Positions 1 to 10,502 of a stretch of 64,000 nucleotides of DNA are shown here, piece by piece; within the stretch, counting starts at the first letter, position 1, and the number at the start of each line of letters is the position of its first letter. Source of the DNA: Lyophyllum atratum (lineage: Eukaryota; Basidiomycota; Agaricomycetes; Agaricales; Lyophyllaceae); NCBI GenBank assembly GCA_014905825.1, contig JACGCN010000002.1, positions 310,001-374,000 of the forward strand, written 5' to 3'. The notes beneath the pieces were generated by a model, which was given only the letters and a program-made list of their open reading frames with translations, ran no database searches and was not told the DNA's origin. Position numbers and translations under genes: made by a program.

Positions 1-1750
1 TCGAGTACAGCGAGATGTCCTACAAAAACTCCAGTTCGGAAACGCAGACTACATTACAATAAACCTGGGGAACGACCGGCCCAACGTATCAATCGTGGTG
101 CGGGCAATACAGAACCCAATGAACACTTACAGCGACGTCGACTTCCTCATTCCGGACGGCATCACGGAAGCTTCGCAGATCCCGAAAGCTTTTGTCTACG
201 CAGATAATGTCAGTACCGGCCCTGAAATGGAGCATCGCCTATACGAACGAGTTCCAGATAACTTGCGTGACCAAGGCCTTATACGCCCATACAGCGCCGC
301 ATTCACAAAGGAGTACCGTGCTGAATTAATGCGGCTGTTCAAGTTAGGCATTGTGCGGATTCTCATATGCACGGATGCTGCAGGAATGGTACGGCATCAC
401 TGTCTAACGGTCCGAGAGCATGCACCTGAATTGTACTTACCATCAGGGCTGCAATATACCAGACGTCGACATCGTCGTTCAGTGGAAGTTGCCAGCGAAT
501 GTCTCGAGTTTTGTTCAACGAGGCGGGCGCGCAGCTCGTGCGGCCGGGCGAACGGGTCTCGCGGTCCTACTCGTCGAGAAATCAGCTTACGAGGCGGATC
601 TATCGAAGTTAGACGTACACCATCAATCCGAAGCTGGGAACAGCAAGAAGGGCAGGAAAGCTGCGGGGGTGCGTCAACCTGGAAATTATCCTAAGGCGAC
701 GAAGGAGTACGCTACCTTACACGGGGTAAGCCGCGGGGGTCATGGGGGCAGTGAGGACAACAAGCAACTGGCGGCAGACGACGTTCTGATTGATTTCGAT
801 GCGCCGGACGAAGGCCTATACAGCCTGGTGCAGACTGTGCGATGTCGGCGTCGAATATTGACAAAGATCTTCGGAAACGATGAGCCACGTCAGTTTATGT
901 CTCGCGTTATGTTGATAATGTTACTCACATCGATAAAAAAGGTCCCACTGTTCCCTGTTGTGATCTTTGCAACCCAGAGTTGTTGGCTCGGACACGACCA
1001 AGGCAAGCGGCGGTTATCGAGCGCACTGCAGCAGTAAAACAAGGTGAACCGAACGAAGCAGTCAAAAAGGCACTGCGCAATTGGCGTACCTTAGTCAAAG
1101 CTCGAGACTTCCCAGACTCACTCATTGGAGTCACTGGCATCCTCAAAGACGAAACTGTCGAGCTGTTATCCTCTGTTGGCCCGATAGGTTCGAAGCAAGT
1201 GCTGGAGCGGGTCCTGGGGGGACGTTGGCTGTGGTTCGAGAAGTATGGAGATAGGCTTCTGGAAGACTTACAAAAGCTCGACATCCCCCCCATGCAACCG
1301 AAGCCAAAGCAAACTCGTAATAGAAAGCGTGTTACGCAGGAGTTGAACGAGGTCCAGGATGGCCCCACCTCAGCGCCCGTTGAGAGCAGGAAGAGACAAC
1401 GAAAAGAAGCACCAACCCCGAGTCCAGCCACCCAACGTCCGCATCCATCAAATCAGGTGACACCGCGCGCTCTTCACGCGTCAACCTCGCGTTCTATTGC
1501 CATCAGCAGTCCTCCGACGGCAATGCCAGCAACACCTCTCAATTACAGTCATTACACACCCCAGCAATATGCATATCCTCCTCCCTACTATCATCGCTCT
1601 ATGGCACAGGCTTACAATGCAGGACCCATGTATCCTTCAAGCCAGGCAACTCCCACACCACTACCTCGGTCCCAGAACTTCAACCCTTACATCAACTATT
1701 ATCTCTCGACGCCGCGCCCCTTGGGGCCGTCAGATCCTCCTCTAGGTTAG
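1..1750 (+). CDS. RecQ-like DEAD/DEAH helicase, C-terminal part (5' end beyond window)
   Basis: The frame is open from base 2, so the N-terminal helicase lobe lies outside the window. I infer three exons: to 388, 447-888 and 942-1750, with introns 389-446 and 889-941; the second join rebuilds an Arg codon. The first two exons hold the second RecA-like lobe: an 'ILICTDAAGMG' segment, then 'IPDVDIVVQW' and 'FVQRGGRAAR', which match RecQ motifs V and VI with the arginine finger. A CCxxC knuckle (Cys-Cys-Asp-Leu-Cys) opens the last exon. The final 120 or so residues are basic, then Pro/Ser/Tyr-rich and probably disordered. RecQ enzymes unwind DNA 3'-5' in repair. Agaricomycetes carry many such copies, some subtelomeric or repeat-linked. 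Whether this is a housekeeping or an expanded-family copy cannot be told without the N-terminus. Confidence 0.85.
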
Positions 1751-2721
1751 GATCTCTCGCATGGAGTCAATTTTGGTGGAAAGAAAATGAGTTTTTTCGT
1801 ATATATATTCTGATTGTACGGATTTCGAAACGCGCACTACGCCTATTTGGAAAATGTCTTTTTTTTGAGTTGTCGCAGCCAGTTTGACGAAGTCGATGAG
1901 GCTCGATGTCGAAATATTTCTAAGTCCGAGTCACGCAAGGGGGGACCTGGCTAAAAGTGAACATTCCCTCCCAGTCCTTACGCAGGGTGTCTTTCCGTTG
2001 TCTTTGTTTGTGGTGTAAATAGAGACACACTGCGTTCGGACTGGTAGCGAGTCTAAATGCTGCCGTTCTCTTGCCGTCAGGTCGGATAATTCCGAATCCA
2101 AACTGGGAACGAGATCCAACGTCCGTGATCGACCGATTTGAACCCTCTTGCATCAAAGGGCTGCCAAACGCCGTCCCCGAGTAAATGATCCTGGTCTTGC
2201 CTGCAATCCTATATACGTCTAGGCCGGAAGGTCAACGCTGCAAGGGCGTCGCGAACGACTCAAATTCAACGAGCGCAGAAAACATATAGCAACGGGTTTC
2301 GAAGGTCAGTACCGTCCGCCGACGTACGAAGTAGATCCGAAAATGAAGGTCTTTGGCAGATGAGGGTGATGCGCAAGCAAGTTCGACCAGTTGAAAGAGG
2401 ACATACACCTGTAAATAACTCGGATATCTCCTTCACAAACTCTCGTCACCATGATGATTTCGGGCTGCTGACAAGGCTGGCCGCTAACCAGCAGATGTTG
2501 CTCTCTATGTCCCATCAAGGAAGACGCCCACGTCTGTGGTTACTCCCTGCAAACCCTCTACACCCTCGATAAATGACAGCGTCGTTTGACAGGCGCAACT
2601 GCCAGACTCATTTTTGACAGAAACGACCACCTGTGGACTACCTTCTCCTAGGTTCCGAATAAAAGGAGCAGCATCACAGAAAACTGAATGCGTCGCTCTT
2701 CCTTTTCGTCCTACGCTCGAC
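1751..2721. other. Intergenic region, no gene seen
   Basis: About 970 bp between the RecQ-like stop and the MFS transporter ATG. Short frames occur on both strands, but none has splice sites or recognisable protein content. The right part must hold the transporter promoter and 5' leader; no clear TATA box was found. Confidence 0.6.
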
Positions 2722-4844
2722 ATGGCTTCTTCCTTGCCTGTCAACCATGAAGCTCAAGCTGACTCCTCGAGCTCGAAATTCAGCGATAAGAAGGAAGAAG
2801 CAGTTTTAGACAAGCCAGACGTCGATCCTGAGGACCTGGAGGCCAGGAGGCGTCTGGAGAAAAAGCTTTTGCGAAAGGTCGACTTGCGAATTTGCATTCT
2901 GATTGCGATTTTTATACTTAACTATGTACGTTCTGGCTCCCTCTTTCTTATTTGTCAAACCGCACCTCATCGCTCATCATTCCAGATTGATCGTAGTAAT
3001 GCAGCGTACGCTTTCGTTTGCTTTCAATCCTATTTATCCTGACGGGTTTATTCAGTTCTGCACGGCTTCGCGGTTTCGAGGAGGACTTGGGCTTGCATGG
3101 AACGCAGTTCGCCACCATCCTGGCGATTTATTACATTGGATACATCTTGATGCAAGTCCCATCGTCAGTGTTCTCCGTCTTGATGCCGTCTATGCCATGT
3201 CTGAAACAATCGTAGAAACATGCTTCTTAATTATATGAAGAAACCCTCTCTCTACCTACCAGGAGCGATGATCCTATGGGGTTTGATATCGATATTGACG
3301 GGTTCGTCCAGGTCAGAACACCTGCCCGATCTTTACTTACACTTCACTCGTTTAGGTGTAACGAAGAAGTACGGCTTGGACTGTTTCCTCATTGACAGAG
3401 TCTGAACATGGAGTTAGTTTCGCGGGCGTCCTTCTATGCCGTTTCTTCTTGGGCTTCGTTGAGGCCGCTTTCTTCCCTGGTGCTTTGCTCCTACTAGCCA
3501 AGTATGTGCTTGCATAAATGCCTATCCTATGATTCAACCTAATAAGTCTTTTAGATGGTACAAGCGAGGTGAGATCCTCGGAATTATGATTGTCAAGAAA
3601 ACTTACCATTGTCCCAGAGGAGCTGGGCCTCCGAACATCCATATTCTTTTGTGGATTGCTCATCAGCATAGCGTTCAGTGCTCTCATTGCCTCGGGAATA
3701 TTGGATGCTATGCAAGGAGTACTTGGTCATGCGGCTTGGAGGCAAGTTACCTTCGTTTCTCCCCTAAGCTGACCTGCCTGACCATCCAGCAATTAAGGTG
3801 GCTTTTCTTCATAGAAGGCGCCATCACCATAGCGGTCGCGATCATCGCCATGTTCATCCTGCCAGACTTCCCCGAAACGTCTTCGGGCTGGCTGACCCCC
3901 GCGGAACAAGCCCTCGCGATCCGTAGGATGCAGGAAGATGCGGCCCTTATGCCCCAACACGAGAACATAGGCGAGCGCGGCGGCTTGGTGATGGCCCTGA
4001 AGGATTGGAAGGTCTGGTGGCTTGCTGCGATATATGCAGTGATACTCCTATCCGTTTCCTTCGACGTGTACTTCCCTACTCTGACCGCCACTCTGGGATA
4101 CAACCGTACCATCTCGCTCGTCCTTTGCGCACCACCTTCTATCGCTGTGACGATTGTCGCGTTCATCAATGCGAGGTATACATTCTTACGTTTTCGTTTC
4201 AATGATCACCGTTGAGCACTCGCACAGACACTCAGATTACAAGCAAGAAAGGTTTTGGCATATTGCGATCCCTTTCGCGATTGCCATAGTCGGTTACATT
4301 GTTGGAATGACGGGCCAGGGTGTGGCGGCTCGCTATGTCAGTTTGTAAGTTCAAACGTTCATTTCGGTCCTGAATTCATTTGACTCCTTGACTACGTAGC
4401 TTCCTAATCGCACAAGCGCTCGCTGGCATTGTCTGTCTTCTTGCATGGATAAGGTCAGTACACTTATAGAGGAGTGGTTTGTTGCCAAGTTTGAAGTCTA
4501 ATTCTTTTTCGCAGCAACTCCATCCACGAGCATCCTGCTAAACGTTCAGTTGCGCTCGGCCTGACAAGTGGCTTCGCACAGTTGGGTGCTGCGGCCGGAT
4601 CGTAAGCATTTCCCGGCCTTACTCTGCGCGTTTGATTGCCCTAATGGTCATACCTAGCTACATTTTCCCGAAGAACTGGGGACCCTCGTATCGCAACTCC
4701 TTCGGGATATCACTCGGAGCTTCTGCTCTTGTCATCATAATGTGCTTCATCTTTAAACTCCATCTTGCGTCCTTGAACCGGAAGGCTCAGGCGGAAGAGG
4801 ATGCTAGAGGTCAAAAGGAGCCGGGATATCGATATATCCTCTGA
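2722..4844 (+). CDS. MFS transporter, anion:cation symporter (ACS) family, allantoate/nicotinate permease type
   Basis: The start ATG at 2722 opens a hydrophilic, acidic/basic N-terminus (MASSLPVNHEAQ...). 'LLRKVDLRICILIAIFILNY' begins membrane helix 1. Exons inferred include 2722-2925, 2986-3005, 3056-3163 and 3216 onward, with more introns near 3310-3390, 3500-3555, 3560-3620, 3745-3790, 4175-4230, 4345-4400, 4455-4515 and 4603-4655. After helix 1 comes the ACS signature 'IDRSNAA..ARLRGFEEDLGL', then 'YYIGYILMQVPSN', 'FLGFVEAAFFPGALLLL' and 'LPDFPETSSGWLTPAE' in the central loop. The C-terminus is short and cytosolic (GQKEPGYRYIL). The family carries organic anions such as allantoate, nicotinate, pantothenate or biotin precursors across the plasma membrane with protons. 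The substrate cannot be read from sequence. All expected blocks are present and the gene looks intact. Confidence 0.9.
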
Positions 4845-5966
4845 TAATACTCGCAGGATTGACTCCAAATCTGGTGGGGGACATAGGATCACACTGCGTA
4901 AACTTGAAGTCGTAACGTGTGTAGACAATGCATGAGTGTTGGTGTCGATCGTGATCCCTGGAAATTGGTGATATTACATATCCCTGTCAAAAAACGAACC
5001 ATGGGTCTGTTCACTGAATGCTTGGGGGATGAAAGGGTGGTAGGTGCAGTCGAAGCTAGAACTCGAGGTATACCAACAGGCCGAGTGCAACAGGTACTAT
5101 GGGTAGAATATCAGGACCATGAAAATCTGTTTACAGATCTTGTGCATTATGGCTAAATCTCATTGCGGAAGACCACGGGGGCGGCGAGCGTTGCATTGGG
5201 CGGCCTTTGTACTATTTGCTAGGAAAGTATGCTTACGCATCTGTCCAACCTTATCACTATCACTCGTGAGGTCAACTGGAACATAGTCCTGGCCAAATTG
5301 GAAATAGTACAGGAGAACATATGGGGAGTGGTGAAATGGGAGAATGAGCTAGAAAGGGCAGGTGAGAAGTGGTGGGAAGTGGTTGGGAAATGGGCAAAGG
5401 AGGAGGGAGGATACAGCCACAAAGGAAAGAAACAGAAGGGGATCGGAGACTTCAAGTCCTGGGCAGTAAGAGCGATGGAAATAGACAATGGGGGCAGCGG
5501 AAGGGCATTGGGAAAGGGGGAAAGGGAAGAGGTTTGGAACGGGAGGTAGCAGAGGCTTCCAGTCCCAGTGATACATAATGGGATGTCAGTAGTATAATCG
5601 TGATCGCTGACCTGACCATCCCCAAGCCAGTACTAATAGTAATAATCACAAACCATCAGACGAGATGGAGAGCCGTCAAAAGTGGGGAACCTAGAACGAG
5701 ACGACCGGAAATTTGTTGAATCCCACGATGACCACAATAACAGATCTTCACTAGCAAAATTACGCCTGGCTTAGAAACCGGTCACCCGGAGGGGATGTCT
5801 CTGGGTGGGCACGTGGCATGCGGGCAGTTGGCAGCAAGCGGCCATAATGATGGCTAGGAAGCTGAGCTGTAGCCGGGACCTAAAATGAACCGATCGTGAC
5901 AGTAAGCCGTGAGCTGATATAGAATTGGCCGTGGTCCTATATAAATCTTAGTACCGTCCATAGAAC
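4845..5966. other. Intergenic region with a purine-rich stretch
   Basis: About 1.1 kb without a supportable gene. From about 5290 to 5560 the plus strand is strongly enriched in A and G, giving long but low-complexity Lys/Glu/Gly-rich frames (for example 5229-5549) with no family resemblance. Near 5936 there is a TATA-like 'CCTATATAAAT'. It lies downstream of the minus-strand gene that follows, so its use is unclear. Confidence 0.5.
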
Positions 5967-6708
5967 TTACGAAGGACATACGAGGTGCTCAAGCTTGACA
6001 GATGCCGCGGCAATGTTGTGTCCAATCTCTGATAGTTTCTTTTCTGTGCGCAAAGCAGAGGAAAGCTGGGCAGCAGTATTAAATAAATGGGCCGCATGGC
6101 ATACAGAATGAACGAAATGACATACCATGAAAATCTTGTGCACTTCTTCCAAACGCTGGCGAATGCTGACGAGCTTGTCCTCGGTGCGATTTAGGCGCCG
6201 TATCAAGGACATCCAGGCCTGCCTTTGAAGTGGTTCCAACTCTTCATGTATGTCCCTCAAGAGGCTGAAAATGTGGTGTGATTATGTGCACCAGCAGGTA
6301 AGAAAACAAAGGGCTTTACATTGTGAAATTCTGGATGTCCGCTTGCATCTTAGGGCATAGATCGGATGGCTCAAGTGCAACAGCGTCAGCCAGAACTTCG
6401 AGAGTTTCATGACATCGGCGAGCGATGGCCTTTGCATCTTTCTTCGAGGCCTTTGCGCGCTAGACAGTCAAAAGAGAGAGTCGGTGTACATATTTGGCGA
6501 CAAGATCGAAGCTTACCTCCGCTATATTCCACACCGCTAGCACTGCGCCAGCGGCGCTTTTAAGCAATGGCAACGCATCCGCCGATTCCTTGAGCGCAAT
6601 GAGAGATGTCTTAGCAATGTCTGCACCAGCAGCTGAGGCGCGCCTCGTTGCAATCCTCCGTCTGTCAGGAGGCCTAGGAGGTTGGCCCCTCCTGATGCGT
6701 TTAAGCAT
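5967..6708 (-). CDS. Truncated MLKL-NTD-like four-helix-bundle protein
   Basis: Four exons are inferred on the minus strand: 6708-6517, from 6459 to about 6323, about 6257 to 6124, and a last one ending at 5967. The joined product starts MLKRIRRGQPP and is about 180 residues. Its core reads 'ADIAKTSLIALKESADAL', 'LKSAAGAVLAVWNIAE', 'AKASKKDAKAIARRCHETL', 'LHEEL-like EPLQRQAW' and 'RLNRTEDKLVSIRQRLEE'. I recognise this as the helical domain annotated in Agaricomycetes as mixed-lineage-kinase-like (MLKL) N-terminal domain. It normally sits in front of a NACHT/NLR-type or repeat module. Here nothing follows: the frame stops a few residues after 'VKLEHL', although a good donor (gtatgtcc) lies at that point. 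The gene is either an N-terminal-domain-only protein or a decayed remnant whose 3' exons are lost. Confidence 0.65.
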
Positions 6709-7395
6709 CGATGGGAAGTAGGAGATGGCCAATCGGGGCTCAGCAGGTACAATGTTCGATCTTAAATAAATTTGGTGCCCCGAGTGCAATTCTGCGGCCC
6801 CCACACCACTTGGCACCAGTGGATGAACACGGCCACGCACAGCTTTCAGTCACCTGTCCTACAGCATGTTATGCTAAGATTAGATGGCTTCTATTCCGAC
6901 ACATTCCGAGAATCCTATGAGCATCGATGACACGGTATGCAGGCGTGGTCATGGTGTGCGGTTACGTTGCGTGGTTATCATATGGTGTGCGGTCATGGTG
7001 CGGTTATGTCGAAGGTAATGCGAAGGTGTTTTCTAGACAGCCCGGCTGTCCCCATTCAGTAACAAGGCTCCAAGGGGGCTACGATGATCAGAAGGAGGTG
7101 TCCAGTGCTGACCGCAACAAATTGTACCAGGGACTCAGGCAGTCTCAGGTAGACTCGTGACCAGCCGTTATAATGGAGACAAGTCTGCGATATAACACTT
7201 GTCTCATTAGAGGGAACGGTCACCGGTCTAGTCTCAGGGAGGTGAGCTAGTAATTGGCACAAGTTGTACTGAGTTTGAACTTCGTTGCCTAAGCCATCCG
7301 AACCAAACATGAAGCACACATGGTACGGAAATAGATCGAACTTGCATGTGTTCCTGGACTTCGCTGAAATCTCATGGTGGGTTAGAGGTTAGGAT
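6709..7395. other. Intergenic region with direct and inverted repeats
   Basis: No gene is seen. Around 6946-7010 short degenerate direct repeats built on 'GGTGTGCGGT' and 'GGTCATGGTG' occur. From about 7115 to 7268 lies a long imperfect palindrome (separate entry). The right end carries the promoter and leader of the RhoGAP gene. Confidence 0.6.
7115..7268. repeat. MITE-like imperfect inverted repeat
   Basis: The centre is a perfect 9-bp stem, GAGACAAGT (7176-7184) and ACTTGTCTC (7197-7205), around a 12-nt loop. Pairing continues outward with bulges: TAATG/ATTA, then TGACC/GGTCA, CTGAG/CTCAG-type blocks, and finally ACAAATTGTACC on the left against GGCACAAGTTGT on the right. Each arm is roughly 70 bp. 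No clean target-site duplication was found. It fits an old non-autonomous DNA element or a hairpin-forming regulatory sequence upstream of the RhoGAP gene. Confidence 0.45.
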
Positions 7396-10009
7396 ATGCC
7401 TTCCCTCAGTCTCAAACAGAGGCTAGCTGCTCTCTCTCTCTCTCCATCATCACCGACATCACCCTATCCACAGGAGTCACGCTCTCCGCTGTCACCATTG
7501 AAGCGAAAAATATTCAATCCGCCGTGGGCTAAGAGGCCACAGTATGAGAATCATTCGGTGGACGGGGAGTCTGGGATGCTGCAGGAGGTTATGGCGAGGA
7601 TGATATTCCAAGCTGGGGTGGACTTCGAGTGAGTACCGTACCTGTGAATCTCATGCCATGTGCGGCTTCTAATAGTCCGACGGGAATTGTCAGGACACGA
7701 CCAATGTATGTCGAAACTTTCACTGTCATTAGGGTGAAGTGATATACCAGCAAGCAAGGGTGGTTCTCAACGCATCTGCTCTGCCGGACCCACGAGAAGT
7801 CTCATATGACCTTCTATTAACGTATGTCTCTCCATGGCTGGACTTCTTAAAGTCATCTAATAAGAAATCAGCCGGATACTGTCATACCTCGACTTATATG
7901 GTGCGAGTCTATACTAAACCCATGCTGCGCGAATTGAGCTAACCCCATTCAAGTCGAATCGGATTATACCGTGGTGTTCTTTGCAGCGGGCGGTCGGCAC
8001 ACGCCTGGCTGGAATTGGGTCTGGAAGGCGTATCGTAGCCTCAGGCGGAAATATCGAAAGAACCTCAAGCAGTTGGTATGTCTCACTCTTTATTCATCTA
8101 CCTTCACCGTCTAAGCTGTCTTTTAGTACATAGTCCACTCTTCTTTCTTTTCCAAGAGTATGTCGAGTCTCCACTCCGTTACACCCGCAATGAACACGTT
8201 CCCCAGTGCTCTTCTCTCTGGCAGGCGCTATAATTAGGTTGGTCTACCTCTCTCATGGTACCATTAGCACCTTCAAGCCTGATCATGACCCATCTCAGCC
8301 CAAAGTTCTTCCGAAAGCTGGTCTACATCGACACGCTTTCGGAACTGGCCACCTTGATACCACTCACCCAGATAGACATCCCTCCTGCTGTGTATCAGTA
8401 TGTCACCTTCGACATTCCTCTCCGTTACTTTCTGTTGAATACATTGTAGGGAAAACTTGAAGTTGGAGAAGAAGATCACGCTTCCTGTTCCGACCAGGTC
8501 GAGCATCTTCGGTGTCCCGTTGGAAGATCTGATGGGGTACAATGGTGAGAAGGGTGGACTCCCGAGGGTCGTCAAGGACTCCATACACTTTTTGAGGGAG
8601 AGAGGTATGTCCTGTAACTATCAAGAATATCAAATCACACCGATCGCTTACATTTCATCTAGGCCTGTTGGAGGAGGGGCTGTTCAGAAGATCTCCACCC
8701 TCCGTGATGCTCAGAGCCGCTCAAGACGCCTATGATCGAGGTAATCTACTCCCCATTCGACACCCGCTCAAGCTAATGCTCAAACACAGGCAACGTCGTA
8801 TCACTTCACACTTTCGGAGATCCGCACCTCGCCGCAGTCCTCCTAAAAAAGTTCCTCCGCGACCTCCCAGACCCCGTCTTCCCCGAAACCCTCTACCCAC
8901 TCATCCGCCGATGCCCACCACCCACCAACGACCCATCCGACGTGTCAAGCATCACCTACATCCGCGAAACCCTGCTCCCCACCATCCCGCCCTGCGCATA
9001 CATACTCCTCAACCACGTTCTCCGTACGTCATTAACCCCTCTTTCATACCTCGCTCCCACCTCCTGATCCTAAAGATTGAATCCGTTTCTGGCAGATCTG
9101 ATGCACGAGGTGTCGTTGCGCGCCGCGTCGAACAGAATGGACGCACACAACCTCGCCGTCGTCATATGCCCCAACCTCGTCAAAGGCTCCAGTCCCATCC
9201 GCGACGTCATGATGTGCGCCGTCCCCGGTACCCCCGCCCTCTTCGAATCCAACGTCCCCACCCGGCCCTCCCCCGCCCCAAACTCCCAAATGGAAGGCCG
9301 CGCAACCCTGGGCATGGTCATCCAAATCTGCATCCAGCGCTACTACGAAGTCTTCGACGAGGTGTGGGACCGCAGCGAGGCCCTCCCCCCGTCCCGCTCC
9401 TTCCAAGATCCAGCTGGCTCTTCAAATTCGGAACGGAGCTCCGCCTCGGCGAGTCCGAGTCCGCAGCCTGCGCAGCATGATGAGGATGAGGACATCGACG
9501 ATGCTATGCTCGTGATGCCCATCGGCCCTGGCCACACCAACGGCAACAGCGACGGGACAAGGAAACCCTCCCCGCCGAGTGCATGGGCCGCCGCGAACGG
9601 AGGGCCCACGTATAAACCCCAGCACCGCCCCAACCTCTCCTCCGGCTCTTCCTCACGCGTCCGGTCCGTACACACAGCCTTCGGCGACAACGGCAGCGTA
9701 TCAGGCTACGCCTATCCAACCATGAGCAAGGCCAAATCCATGATCAGCATCGAGAACGGCACAGGGACGGCGGGGGGAGGAGGGGTTCGATCTCGGTTGG
9801 ACGCGGGACGACGAGGAAGGGGAGTGGGGCTGGGGTGGAGGCGATTAGCGTCACTGCGGAAGGATTTTTCAGCCCTCCGAGCACGGCGCCCCCGGTTCCT
9901 ACTAGGAGGGGGTAGGGGGCATTTGGTTAGTGCGTTTGAGGTGACTGGCGCTGGAGCATCGCTATCTATCTGCTTTATCTATCTATTTTCGCTTGGTTTA
10001 TCGATATAA
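7396..10009 (+). CDS. BCH (CRAL-TRIO-like) plus RhoGAP domain GTPase-activating protein
   Basis: The start MPSLSLKQRLAALSLS opens a Ser/Pro-rich leader. About nine introns are inferred. Once spliced, residues of roughly 130-260 give a p50RhoGAP/Cdc42GAP-homology (BCH) lipid-binding-like domain: 'YTVVFFAAGGRHTPGWNW', 'YIVHSSFFSKMLFSLAGAII', 'SPKFFRKLVYIDTLSEL'. The RhoGAP domain follows: 'SIFGVPLEDLMGYNGEKGGL', the arginine-finger segment 'GLLEEGLFRRSP', 'VLLKKFLRDLPDPVFPE' and 'ASNRMDAHNLAVVICPNLV'. A Ser/Pro-rich tail ends the protein. The enzyme should stimulate GTP hydrolysis by Rho/Cdc42-type GTPases in polarity and cytoskeleton control, as yeast Ecm25 and human ARHGAP1 relatives do. The 3' end is uncertain: the long frame stops at 10009, but another frame ends 'STAPPVPTRRG' at 9915 and looks more natural (see findings). 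Confidence 0.85.
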
Positions 10010-10502
10010 TTTATTTGCTGTTCCCTGTTATTGGTTTTAAATTTTCTATACATATCTGTTCTTTCATCACCAACTTCGACAGACTAACAATTATATTCGT
10101 CGTGCATAACCATGTCGCATAACAAAGAATCCTGATTGCTACAGCAAAAGAACGAACAAAAAGAAGTAACATGAAAATATACCGCGGGCTCCACAACATG
10201 CCCATCACACACCCATTGCCAGAAACGAAAGTGTGTACAAACGAAAGGTTCCATACGTGGGGCGGTCCCATCCATTGCCGACCTTCACTCTGCATAGACT
10301 TATACACATATATACCTCCCCGGTAAGACGCGTCGGACCCGGTGTGCTTGCCTCGGAGATACTTGCCTAGAAGGGACCGGACAGCAGCACTTTCATTGGT
10401 GTGTTCCACGACCCGACGGAGAGAGACAGAAGCATCCGCATCACGCGTAGCAGACACACTTGAACTCGAGGCGCTCGGCTCTAGCCGCCACATCCTGCAC
10501 TG
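10010..10502. other. Convergent 3' intergenic region
   Basis: Space between the converging RhoGAP and Rna14 genes, probably both 3' UTRs. A minus-strand frame (10011-10493) stays open and its right part (10340-10490) has gene-like codon use. It could be read as an alternative Rna14 tail by splicing after 10505, but the product past residue 60 is unlike any protein I know. I do not call it a gene. Confidence 0.5.

Noticed and set aside
5229..5549. A 106-codon Lys/Glu/Trp-rich frame
   Set aside because: It reflects a purine-rich stretch; there is no splice context or family resemblance.
8668..9480. A 270-codon plus-strand frame
   Set aside because: It is Arg/Pro-rich and out of frame with the RhoGAP exons covering the same bases.
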